From the NCBI GenBank assembly GCA_947455605.1, contig CANGOX010000024.1, forward strand, positions 1 to 38,843: a stretch of DNA of 38,843 nt, read 5' to 3'. Both the position numbers and the translations under genes were made by a program. Of the stretch, positions 25,669 to 33,476 are shown in pieces; position 1 is the first letter of the stretch; every line of letters begins with the position of its first letter. The stretch comes from Chitinophagaceae bacterium. Lineage in GTDB: Bacteria; Bacteroidota; Bacteroidia; Chitinophagales; Chitinophagaceae. The notes below the pieces were generated by a model. It was not told the origin of the DNA and made no database searches. It saw nothing but the letters and a program-made list of their open reading frames with translations.

Positions 25669-26517
25669 AAAAACATCTTCCTCTTCATACGCCGATACTT
25701 TACTTTTCTCAGCTTTTTGCTGTTACAGGTGATCGCGATCGTTATGTTGAGCGGTGCCAGTAAATCGCACCAGTCATTTTTTTCCTCTGCTGCCAATGAA
25801 GTAACCGGCAGCATTAATAAACGATACAGCGGGTTCAGAGAATATTTCACTTTAAAAGAAACCAACCGTTCCTTAACAGCCGAAAATGCAAGGTTGAAGA
25901 ATATGCTGGCTTCTAATTTCTATCTTGTAACTGATGGAAAGAAGTATGTAGTGGATTCACTTGTTAAAGATTCCACGGGCCGTTTCCGCAAATTCACCTA
26001 CCTCCCGGCCAGAGTGGTTGGTAATTCTTATTCCTCTCAGGCGAACTTTATTACCATTGAAAGAGGGAGTGATGAAGGTGTTAAAAAAGGAATGGCCGTT
26101 ACCGGCCCGGATGGAATTGTAGGTGTGGTTGTGGAAACCAGTCCTCAATTCAGCAAAGTAATGAGCCTGATCCACCGCAACAGCAAAGTAAGTGCCATGC
26201 TGAAAAAAGACAATAATTCAGGCAGTCTTGAATGGGATGGAACTGATCCGGGTTACCTCACGTTAAAGAATGTAACCAAGGGTGCCAAAGTAAGCAAGGG
26301 TGATACAGTGCTGACTAGTTTATACTCAGCCAACTTCCCTCCCAAACTGATGATCGGTACAGTAGCAGAGATCGCTTCTGAATCGGCCAGTAATTTTTAC
26401 AGTCTGAAAATAAAAACAGCGACCAATTTCTTCAGCATCCAATATGTTTACCTCATCGAAAATGTAAGGTATGCAGAGCAGATGCAGTTAGAAAGCAATA
26501 CATCCAAGAACCCATGA
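25666..26517 (+). CDS. mreC: Rod-shape-determining protein MreC
   Basis: A 283-residue bitopic protein that apparently uses a TTG start (25666-25668), with no in-frame ATG near the conserved N-terminus KNIFLFIRRYFTFL. One membrane segment follows (FLLLQVIAIVMLSGAS), then a coiled coil (TAENARLKNMLASNF, about 66-80) and two beta barrels with PARVVGNSYSSQANFITIER, GPDGIVGVV and SKGDTVLTS. It links MreB filaments to the PBP2/RodA synthase in the periplasm. The start codon lies in the last word of the preceding repeat array. The stop overlaps mreD by 4 bases. Confidence 0.93.
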   Translation: MKNIFLFIRRYFTFLSFLLLQVIAIVMLSGASKSHQSFFSSAANEVTGSINKRYSGFREYFTLKETNRSLTAENARLKNMLASNFYLVTDGKKYVVDSLVKDSTGRFRKFTYLPARVVGNSYSSQANFITIERGSDEGVKKGMAVTGPDGIVGVVVETSPQFSKVMSLIHRNSKVSAMLKKDNNSGSLEWDGTDPGYLTLKNVTKGAKVSKGDTVLTSLYSANFPPKLMIGTVAEIASESASNFYSLKIKTATNFFSIQYVYLIENVRYAEQMQLESNTSKNP

Positions 26518-27047
26518 GCAACCTGCTGAAAAATATCATTCGCTTTGCGCTCTTTATCCTGGTACAGGTCTATATCCTGAACCAGGTGCCGCCTTTGCAC
26601 AGGTTCATCGTTCCCTATCTCTATTTCTTATATATACTATGGCTGCCCTTCCAGATCAACCGTTTCTGGTTATTGGTGATCAGTTTTTTCTTTGGCCTTA
26701 CGCTCGATTATTTTACCGGCACACCAGGTCTGCATGCGGCACCCTGTGTACTCATCGCGTATATCAGGCCCTTCCTGCTTAACCTGCTTATTCCCAAAGA
26801 GACCACCGAACAGAGTTTTATTGAACCCGGCCGTAACAGTATGGGCTGGGCTCCTTATGCTTTGTATGTAAGTATCTTAACCTTTGTACATCATTTTTAT
26901 TTAGTGCTGATCGAATGGTTACAGTTCGGAAACTTTGTTTACTTTCTTGGTAAAGTTGCCGGCACTACTGCCATCAGTTTGTTACTGATCTTCCTGGTAG
27001 AAATGCTCTTTAACCGCAAAGGGCGTTTGAGAGCGAATACAGCTTAG
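26514..27047 (+). CDS. mreD: Rod-shape-determining protein MreD
   Basis: A 177-residue membrane protein with about five hydrophobic segments (IIRFALFILVQVYILNQV, FWLLVISFFFGLTLDYFTG, LVLIEWLQFGNFVYFLG and others). The FFGLTLDYFTGTPGLHA stretch is the family signature around the conserved Asp. It is part of the elongasome with MreB and MreC. Translationally coupled to mreC by the ATGA overlap. The stop is followed 1 base later by a palindrome. Confidence 0.93.
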   Translation: MSNLLKNIIRFALFILVQVYILNQVPPLHRFIVPYLYFLYILWLPFQINRFWLLVISFFFGLTLDYFTGTPGLHAAPCVLIAYIRPFLLNLLIPKETTEQSFIEPGRNSMGWAPYALYVSILTFVHHFYLVLIEWLQFGNFVYFLGKVAGTTAISLLLIFLVEMLFNRKGRLRANTA

Positions 27048-27130
27048 ACCATAGTCGATAGACCATTGTCCATAGCTATTCGCCAATTTCTTTTCCTGCT
27101 ATGGACTATCAACCATGGACTATGGACAAT
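27048..27130. repeat. Word-iterated imperfect palindrome (CCATAGTC words)
   Basis: Left part 27048-27075 uses ACCATAGTC, CCATTGTCCATAG words. Right part 27099-27130 uses CTATGGACTATC and CCATGGACTATGGACAAT, the imperfect reverse complement. It begins 1 base after the mreD stop, and the mrdA promoter starts about 40 bases later. Confidence 0.78.
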
Positions 27131-27169
27131 CCCCCCATTCACAACTATTAATAACTTTTTACCAATCCA

Positions 27170-27203
27170 TTGATACAAACACTGATTCAATTCAGCAACT
27201 TTG
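27170..27203 (+). promoter_or_regulatory. Candidate promoter of mrdA-rodA
   Basis: CAACTTTG (27196-27203) matches TAnnTTTG at seven positions and lies 45 bases before the mrdA ATG. A TTG at 27170-27172 is 23 bases upstream, near the -33 position. This would give mrdA-rodA a transcript separate from mreCD. Confidence 0.45.
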
Positions 27204-27248
27204 TACTGTTACTCCATTTTACTATTTCATATTTCTTAGCACACAGAT

Positions 27249-29354
27249 ATGCCGGTATTTAACCAAAGCAGGGGTGGGATCATTAAGATCATTTTTGCGG
27301 CTGTATTTTTAGTGATCGCCGGGCAGCTGGTGAATCTTCAGTTGTTTTCAGTGAAATATAAGCTGGCAGCGGAGAATAACGCCATTTTCCGTAAAGTGAT
27401 CTACCCAGACCGAGGGATCATCTTTGACCGGAAAAGAAAAGCCATTCTGGAAAACACCATCAGTTACGATCTGGTCGTAATCCCTTCAGAAGCCAAAGGG
27501 GTTGATACGGCTTCTCTTTGCAATCTTTTGAATATTGATACTGCTGAATATAAACACAGGATGCGTGAGATTATCTTCAAAACAGGCAGTGTTCGTATTG
27601 GTGTGTTTGAACCCATTCTCTCCCCTGAAATGTTTGCAAGACTGAACGAGAATATTTACAAGTTCCCGGGCTTTTCATTAACGGAACGGTCCGTAAGAAG
27701 TTATCCTTATTCCATTGCGGCACACGTATTAGGTTATGTTGCTGAAGTTGATACCACCTTCCTCCGTAAACACAAAGATGAAGGATACCTGATGGGCGAT
27801 TATGCCGGTCTTACGGGCTTAGAACGTTCGTATGAAAAGGTATTGATGGGACAACGTGGAGTAAAGAACTATATCCGCGATAATAAAAGCCGCATACAGG
27901 GCTCATATGAAAACGGAATTTATGATACAGCCGCCGTTGCCGGAAAGAATATACATACTAGTCTTGATGTAGAGTTGCAGAAATTAGGCGAGCAGTTAAT
28001 GACCAATAAAGTTGGCAGCATTGTAGCCATTGATCCGAAAACAGGGGGCATCCTTTGTATGGTTAGCGCCCCAACCTATGACCCCAACTATCTTACCGGC
28101 AGCCAACGCAGAAAACATTTTGCAGAACTTTTTCTTGACCCACGGAAAATTTTTAATAACCGTGGTATCGGTACCTATTATTCTCCGGGTTCAACTTTTA
28201 AAACGGTAGTGGGTATTGTTGGGTTAACGGAAGGCGTGATCGATGAACGAACCTCCGTTACCTGCCCGGGATTCTTTACCGGTTGCGGAACAGGAAAACC
28301 GAAATGTCTCGACAAAGGAACTTTTCAGTTCAAGGAAGCCGTAGCGCATAGTGATAACAGTTATTTCTCAACCGTATTTAAAAGAACCCTTGATCAACCA
28401 AGGTATCATGGTGCAGACAGCGCTCTCACAGTATTCAACAGTTATGCCACTACCTTTGGCCTTGGTCATAAACTGGGGGTAGATCTTCCCGCAGAACAAA
28501 AAGGGATTCTTCCGGTATCTTCTTTTTACAGAAAATTATTCGGTCCAAGATGGTACTCCTGCAATATTATTTCAAATGCGATCGGCCAAGGTGAAGTAAA
28601 CACAACATTGGCACAACTGGCAAATGTGATGGCCATCATTGCTAACAAAGGATGGTATTACACACCACATGTTGTAGATTCTATTGAGGGAGGAGACGAC
28701 AATGATATGCTGGCAGCCTTTCATGAAAAACATTATACCGATAAACGCATACCCGATTCTATTTTTGATGCAGTACAGGATGGCATGCAGGCAGTAGTAG
28801 ATTATGGTACTGCCGTAAGATCAAGAATTCCGGATATCGTTGTGTGTGGTAAAACAGGAACCGTACAGAACTCTGCAAAGATCAACGGTCATATGGTACC
28901 ACAGCAGGACCACTCCTTCTTTGGTGCATTTGCTCCAAGAGATAATCCTAAGATCGCCATTGCAGTGATCTGTGAAAACGCTGGTCAGGGTGCATGGGCA
29001 GCTGCACCCATAGCCAGTTTACTGATCGAAAAATATTTACGTGATTCTATCAAGGGCAAGGAAAGACAGGATATGCTGGAAGAGTTTACCAAAAAGAATC
29101 TGATACCACAGCGTTACCGATTGGAAATGGCCAAGAGAGATTCTTTGAAACAGATCAAAGAAGCGCAACTGTTATTACAACAGCGTATGAGCCGTGAGGC
29201 CAATGACTCAGCAGAGGCAGAGGAAAATACAGAACAGGAAGTAAAACCTGCACCAGCTCCCGCAGCACCCCTGCCTCCAAAAAAGAAAACAGGATCACCG
29301 GCTGCATTGATCATTGATGACAAAAAGAACAAAAAGAATTACAAAATAGGGTAA
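27249..29354 (+). CDS. mrdA: Penicillin-binding protein 2 (elongasome transpeptidase)
   Basis: A 701-residue class B PBP with an N-terminal membrane segment (IIKIIFAAVFLVIAGQLVNL), a dimerisation/pedestal domain (DRGIIFDRKRKAILE, AAHVLGYVAEVD) and a transpeptidase domain. The catalytic motifs are SPGSTFKT (SxxK), HSDNSY (SxN) and CGKTGTVQ (KTG). A C-terminal tail from about residue 655 is rich in Glu, Ala, Pro and Lys and looks disordered. It cross-links peptidoglycan during rod elongation together with RodA, whose gene follows with a 1-base overlap. The stop/start overlap shows translational coupling. It has its own candidate promoter. Confidence 0.95.
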   Translation: MPVFNQSRGGIIKIIFAAVFLVIAGQLVNLQLFSVKYKLAAENNAIFRKVIYPDRGIIFDRKRKAILENTISYDLVVIPSEAKGVDTASLCNLLNIDTAEYKHRMREIIFKTGSVRIGVFEPILSPEMFARLNENIYKFPGFSLTERSVRSYPYSIAAHVLGYVAEVDTTFLRKHKDEGYLMGDYAGLTGLERSYEKVLMGQRGVKNYIRDNKSRIQGSYENGIYDTAAVAGKNIHTSLDVELQKLGEQLMTNKVGSIVAIDPKTGGILCMVSAPTYDPNYLTGSQRRKHFAELFLDPRKIFNNRGIGTYYSPGSTFKTVVGIVGLTEGVIDERTSVTCPGFFTGCGTGKPKCLDKGTFQFKEAVAHSDNSYFSTVFKRTLDQPRYHGADSALTVFNSYATTFGLGHKLGVDLPAEQKGILPVSSFYRKLFGPRWYSCNIISNAIGQGEVNTTLAQLANVMAIIANKGWYYTPHVVDSIEGGDDNDMLAAFHEKHYTDKRIPDSIFDAVQDGMQAVVDYGTAVRSRIPDIVVCGKTGTVQNSAKINGHMVPQQDHSFFGAFAPRDNPKIAIAVICENAGQGAWAAAPIASLLIEKYLRDSIKGKERQDMLEEFTKKNLIPQRYRLEMAKRDSLKQIKEAQLLLQQRMSREANDSAEAEENTEQEVKPAPAPAAPLPPKKKTGSPAALIIDDKKNKKNYKIG

Positions 29355-30694
29355 TGAACAATCGCAATAATAATATATCGGCAGGTGTTGACTGGACCAT
29401 AATCTGGTTGTATGCGATACTGGTATCCATCGGTATCCTTTGCATTTTTATGGTTGAATACCGTACCGACACCAATTGGCTGCAAACTTTTCTGGGGGGT
29501 AAGACCAATTATAGTAAACAACTCATTTTTGCAGGTGTATGCACTATTGCAGCAACATTTATTTTACTCACAGATAGTAAATTGTTTACCGCACTGGCCA
29601 ACCTGCTCTATGCATTTGGGATCTTACTAATGCTGGCCACGTTTGTATTAGGTAAAAATATTAACGGCTCAAAAAGCTGGATTCCGCTAGGGGGTGGTTT
29701 TAATCTTCAGCCTGCCGAATTGTGTAAGATCTTCACAGCATTGGCCTTGGCAAAATTCTTATCAAGACAGGAGACTGATTTCAGTAAACTTCGATCACAA
29801 TTAATTGCCGGTGCTATTGCCATTACCCCCGCCATATTGTCCATAGGTCAACACGAATTGGGGTTGGCCCTCGTATATTCCTCCTTTCTGGTTGCCATGT
29901 ACCGCGAAGGATTACCCGCACAGATATTGATCTTCGGCTCTTCTTTTGCAGTATTGGTCATTGCCACACTGGTAGTTGAACCTAATATTCTCGCTGTTAC
30001 CCTTACAGTGATTGCTGCCATTATTCTCTTTCTGGTTCGAAAGCAGAATAAAAAGAATAAAAGAGCATTGGTGCTGATTGTGGGAATCTGGCTGTTTTGT
30101 GTTGGCACTCAACGTTTTGGAGTTCCTTATATTTTCAATAATGTATTTGAATGTTACCAGAGCACCCGTATCTACAGCATGGTAGGTAAAGAATACGATT
30201 GCAGCAAGAATAAAAAATCCGAAAAAAAGACCGGAGAAAAAGCGGCACATAAGCCGGATGACTATAATGTAAGACAAAGTAAAATTGCCATTGGATCAGG
30301 TGGTTTAACCGGCAGAGGTTTCTTAAAAGGAACCCAAACACGTGGCAAATATGTTCCCGCACAACCTACCGATTTTATCTTTACATCTTTAGGCGAAGCA
30401 TTTGGTTTTGTAGGCTGTGCTATCTTCTTAGGAATTTATCTTTTCCTTCTTTACCGCATAGTAAAAATTGCAGAGCGGCAACGAAGTACTTTCAGCCGTG
30501 TATATGCGTATAGTGTAGCCAGTATTATCTTCTTTCATATAGCCGTAAACGTGAGTATGACCATTGGTTTATTTCCAATTGTAGGAATTCCATTGCCATT
30601 GATCAGTTATGGGGGATCATCGTTATTGACATTCACTATTTTAATATTTATTCTGTTACGACTCGATGCTGATCGTCAAATGGTACTTAGATGA
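29354..30694 (+). CDS. rodA: Rod-shape-determining glycosyltransferase RodA (SEDS family)
   Basis: A 446-residue polytopic SEDS protein. It has the FTSW/RODA regions (GKNINGSKSWIPLGG, AIGSGGLTGRGFLKGTQTRG, VPAQPTDFIFTSLGEAFGF) and about ten membrane segments. The catalytic Asp of the extracellular loop (TDFIF) is present. Two oddities: the usual QPDxG motif reads QHELG, and the loop before YNVRQS carries a Lys/Glu-rich insert (about residues 278-296, CSKNKKSEKKTGEKAAHKPD). RodA polymerises lipid II with PBP2 as its partner, in the inner membrane. Its stop codon overlaps the start of the following palindrome. Confidence 0.93.
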   Translation: MNNRNNNISAGVDWTIIWLYAILVSIGILCIFMVEYRTDTNWLQTFLGGKTNYSKQLIFAGVCTIAATFILLTDSKLFTALANLLYAFGILLMLATFVLGKNINGSKSWIPLGGGFNLQPAELCKIFTALALAKFLSRQETDFSKLRSQLIAGAIAITPAILSIGQHELGLALVYSSFLVAMYREGLPAQILIFGSSFAVLVIATLVVEPNILAVTLTVIAAIILFLVRKQNKKNKRALVLIVGIWLFCVGTQRFGVPYIFNNVFECYQSTRIYSMVGKEYDCSKNKKSEKKTGEKAAHKPDDYNVRQSKIAIGSGGLTGRGFLKGTQTRGKYVPAQPTDFIFTSLGEAFGFVGCAIFLGIYLFLLYRIVKIAERQRSTFSRVYAYSVASIIFFHIAVNVSMTIGLFPIVGIPLPLISYGGSSLLTFTILIFILLRLDADRQMVLR

Positions 30695-30780
30695 TTTTGA
30701 AATTGGAGTATTTTGAAATTGCTTAGCATCTGACGAATACCTTTGTTTCAATTTCGAAATTTTCCAATTCCAAAATTTCC
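30693..30780. repeat. Word-iterated palindrome (TTTTGAAATTGGA words)
   Basis: Left words GATTTTGAAATTGGAGT (30693-30709) and TATTTTGAAATTG (30709-30721) pair imperfectly with CAATTTCGAAATTTTCC and CAATTCCAAAATTTCC (30749-30780). The element overlaps the rodA stop codon by 2 bases and ends 3 bases before the MBL start. Confidence 0.8.
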
Positions 30781-30782
30781 CA

Positions 30783-31526
30783 ATGCGAATAATTCCATTA
30801 TCAGAAGGTTCCTTTACAATTGATAAAACAAAAGTTTTTGTTCCATTTGATACTTCTTCCGAAGAACTAAACACACGCCCTGTGGGAAGTTTATTGGTAG
30901 AGATCCAACCCTTCCTCATTATTACCGAAAAAGATGTGATCCTATTGGATACAGGGCTTGGCTATACCGAAGCCAACGGATCATTACAATTACACAATAA
31001 CCTGCAAAAAGCAGGGGTTAATCCGGCACAGGTTACCAAAGTATTGATAAGCCATCTGCATAAAGATCATGCAGGCGGCATTACCGTAAACAATCTGCAG
31101 TCAGACGAACGCTTTATCAGTTTTCCGTATGCCACATATTTTGTACAGCGAAGGGAATTTGACTATGCCATGAGTGTGGGCTCTGCTTCTTATAAAACGG
31201 AAGACTTTGCTTTACTGGAAGAATTCAGTCGCGTTGCCTGGCTGGATGAAGACGAGGGATTGATCGACAATTATATCAGGTATCAATTAACCGGAGCACA
31301 TAGTAAATTCCATCAGGTATTCTGGATCAATGAGAACGAACAGACGGCTTTCTTTGGTGCGGATGTGGCTCCGCAACTGCAGCAGATGAAAAGCCGTTTC
31401 GTTGCGAAATATGATTTTGAAGGAAAAAAATCGATGGAATTAAGACAGCAATGGTGGAAACAGGGACAGGAAGAAAACTGGACCTTTCTGTTTTATCACG
31501 ATATTAAATCGCCGGTCTTCCCATAA
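30783..31526 (+). CDS. MBL-fold metallo-hydrolase
   Basis: A 247-residue metallo-beta-lactamase-fold protein. The zinc motif HxHxDH is seen as SHLHKDHAGG near residue 94. Further metal ligands are likely in FFGADVAP (Asp) and FYHDIKSP (His). Its LDTGLGY start and the AGGITV segment fit the hydrolase/lactonase branch. The substrate is unknown. There is no signal peptide, so it is probably cytoplasmic. It abuts a palindrome on its 5' side with only 3 bases to the ATG, so transcription may come through from rodA. Its stop is 16 bases from the convergent Spy-like gene. Confidence 0.88.
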   Translation: MRIIPLSEGSFTIDKTKVFVPFDTSSEELNTRPVGSLLVEIQPFLIITEKDVILLDTGLGYTEANGSLQLHNNLQKAGVNPAQVTKVLISHLHKDHAGGITVNNLQSDERFISFPYATYFVQRREFDYAMSVGSASYKTEDFALLEEFSRVAWLDEDEGLIDNYIRYQLTGAHSKFHQVFWINENEQTAFFGADVAPQLQQMKSRFVAKYDFEGKKSMELRQQWWKQGQEENWTFLFYHDIKSPVFP

Positions 31527-31542
31527 AAAGTTTGTTACAGAA

Positions 31543-31935
31543 CTATTGGTTTGACTTTTGTTGTTCTCTTTTTTGCAGTTCCGCTTTCAACATATCGTTA
31601 AAGTCTCGGTCGAGCTGAAAAACCTTCATCACCCTTTGATCCGAAACCAAAATCTCTTTAAACTCGGGTCTGAACCGCTTTCTTATCTCCAGTATTTTTT
31701 CTTCGTTGGCAATCAGGTCTTCAGTCTGTTCTTTTCTGGCTTTTGCCAGTTCGTCGGCATAGCCATAATAAACAGGCCAGAAACCGGCTTCTTCGGTAGT
31801 AAGTTTCAGCTGCCTTGTTATGAATTCAATTTTCAGTCCCTGAATATTTCTGGCAGCAGAGGCTTTTGGGTTCTGACAAACGCCATAAAAGGAAATGGCC
31901 AGTAACAGGATCGCTAAGGGGATATGCTTTTTCAT
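31543..31935 (-). CDS. Spy/CpxP-like small exported protein
   Basis: A 130-residue protein with a signal peptide (KKHIPLAILLLAISFYGVCQ). The rest is helical and charged, with an LTxxE-like stretch (LKLTTEEAGFWPVYYGYADE) typical of the periplasmic protein encoded with ECF sigma/anti-sigma genes in Bacteroidota. It may act as an envelope-stress sensor or chaperone, as Spy/CpxP do, but this is inference. It overlaps the upstream anti-sigma-like gene by 4 bases, and is the last gene of the sigma-factor operon. Confidence 0.8.
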   Translation of the reverse strand: MKKHIPLAILLLAISFYGVCQNPKASAARNIQGLKIEFITRQLKLTTEEAGFWPVYYGYADELAKARKEQTEDLIANEEKILEIRKRFRPEFKEILVSDQRVMKVFQLDRDFNDMLKAELQKREQQKSNQ

Positions 31936-32711
31936 AAAGAATCTTCTATTTCTGCATTATCAGGATAAACAGGTTCGGGAACCGCATTTTCTTCCAGGTA
32001 TTTTTTCAATTCTTCATCACTCACCATTTCCAAAGTAGATATTGAGCGGGCAGATTTGCTTATGGTATTGATAGCTTCTTCACCATCTTTTCCATTGGCA
32101 AGTGTATTATCTGACGCTTCTTCGGCATTATCTGAATTGGCCGGGCTAATGATAGTTGCGTCTTTTGCACTGTCCGGTATTCCCCGCATTTCGATCCTGC
32201 CCTTTTTCTCTTGATCAAGATAACTGTTCGAGTCGGTAAAGATAAATGCACCGGTTATCAGGATACCTGTAACCATGGCAGCAGCAGCATATTGAATCCA
32301 ACGGCTGTAGTTTCTGAAGGTAATTACTTTAGCTTTCGCCGTATGATCAGTAAGTTTATCCAGCGGCTGTAGCTGTTCAAAATACCCCTCAGGAACACTC
32401 ATTACAGGCTCTCTGCCAATTTTGGTCAACAAAGGAGCAACCAGATTAAGTTCTTCGTGGGATGCTCTGTGATCTACCTGAATTTTAGAAAGTATCCTTT
32501 CCGGGAGGGTTTCAAAATAGTTGTCAGGTACCTGGTAAGAATGCTTTGCCTCGGGCAACAAAGCAGGTGCATTTTGAATCTTATGAATGACAGCATCCGG
32601 AAATCCCTCAAAATACCCTTGTGGAAGGGTAAAAGGGAGTATGCGGTCTGCATCAGCCAGTAATAGGCTGATCTCCTTCATTTCATTCAATATGTTCTCA
32701 GAACTGCTCAT
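31932..32711 (-). CDS. Anti-sigma-like membrane protein with three GYFExLP repeats
   Basis: A 259-residue protein with one membrane segment (about 139-158, IQYAAAAMVTGILITGAFIF) between an N-terminal cytoplasmic and a C-terminal periplasmic part. The cytoplasmic part carries three copies of a P-x-G/N-YFE-x-L/F-P motif at residues about 30, 62 and 107 (PQGYFEGFP, PDNYFETLP, PEGYFEQLQ). No standard zinc anti-sigma motif is seen. The position, 34 bases after an ECF sigma gene, suggests it binds and holds that sigma factor. The C-terminus is acidic. The Spy-like gene overlaps its stop by 4 bases. Confidence 0.75.
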   Translation of the reverse strand: MSSSENILNEMKEISLLLADADRILPFTLPQGYFEGFPDAVIHKIQNAPALLPEAKHSYQVPDNYFETLPERILSKIQVDHRASHEELNLVAPLLTKIGREPVMSVPEGYFEQLQPLDKLTDHTAKAKVITFRNYSRWIQYAAAAMVTGILITGAFIFTDSNSYLDQEKKGRIEMRGIPDSAKDATIISPANSDNAEEASDNTLANGKDGEEAINTISKSARSISTLEMVSDEELKKYLEENAVPEPVYPDNAEIEDSL

Positions 32712-32745
32712 TGTACCGTGTTTGACCCCCTATTTTGCTTAAAGT

Positions 32746-33294
32746 TTAATAATTTTTTATGAATTCCTCTATTTTCTTGGCAGCATGATGGTAGCTGGCT
32801 TTGAGCGCACCTTCACTGGTATCAAGGATCCTGCTCATTTCCTGATAGGGCATTTCATCAAAATAACGAAGATTGAATACCAAACGTTGCTTCTCGGGTA
32901 GTTGTTGTATGGCTACCTGCAGTCTCCACTCAAGTTTATTGGCATCAAAATTCGTATCTGCCTTTACCTGATTGGCCAGCGTTTCACTTCCTTCATCATC
33001 CAGACTGATAGTGCCCCTTCTTTTCTGCTGTTCCAGAAAGCTCAGGCTCTCATTGGTTGCGATCCGGTAAAGCCAGGTATACAATTGACTGTCTTCCCTA
33101 AAATTGGCCAGGCCATTCCACACTTTTATGAATACATTCTGTAACACATCATTGGCATCCTCATGTGCCACAACCAGTCTTCTCACATGCCAATACAGTT
33201 TCTCCTGGTATTTTTTTATGATGGCTGTAAATGCACGCTCTTTTGTATCCGTATGTTGAAACTGGAACAATAGTTCCTTATCGTCAGCATGCAT
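32746..33294 (-). CDS. ECF-type RNA polymerase sigma factor
   Basis: A 182-residue product from the ATG at 33292-33294. The longer in-frame TTG start at 33339 would lie at the promoter box and is rejected. Region 2 is seen as DANDVLQNVFIKVWNGL and LYTWLYRIATNESLSFL. Region 4 is seen as LPEKQRLVFNLRYFDEMPYQEMSRIL followed by ALKASYHHAAKKIEEFIK. It directs RNA polymerase to envelope-type promoters and is probably controlled by the anti-sigma-like protein encoded 34 bases downstream. The target promoters are not known. Confidence 0.92.
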   Translation of the reverse strand: MHADDKELLFQFQHTDTKERAFTAIIKKYQEKLYWHVRRLVVAHEDANDVLQNVFIKVWNGLANFREDSQLYTWLYRIATNESLSFLEQQKRRGTISLDDEGSETLANQVKADTNFDANKLEWRLQVAIQQLPEKQRLVFNLRYFDEMPYQEMSRILDTSEGALKASYHHAAKKIEEFIKNY

Positions 33295-33336
33295 GCAGGG
33301 TAATTTAGTAGTAAGCAGGTTTCTCTTAGACTTAGT

Positions 33337-33344
33337 CAAATGTA
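33337..33344 (-). promoter_or_regulatory. Candidate -7 box of the ECF sigma operon
   Basis: On the minus strand the box reads TACATTTG, a full match to TAnnTTTG, and lies 42 bases before the ATG. A convincing TTTG at the -33 position is not seen. It supports the ATG at 33294. Confidence 0.45.
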
Positions 33345-33476
33345 TAAAGTTTAATCTTCATTCATTTTATTAACTAACAATCATTAGCCATGAAAATGGC
33401 GAAAAATCAGTATTGACGGGCGTTTTGTTAGTTTCTTTTTGTGCAAATGAATTAACTTGCCTTCACCAAGCAATCT

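Noticed and set aside
29912..30277. A 121-codon open frame on the minus strand in rodA
   Set aside because: Antisense to a well-supported gene, with no domain recognised.
31527..31542. Possible terminator between the convergent MBL and Spy-like genes
   Set aside because: Only 16 bases separate them, and no stem with a T run is visible.
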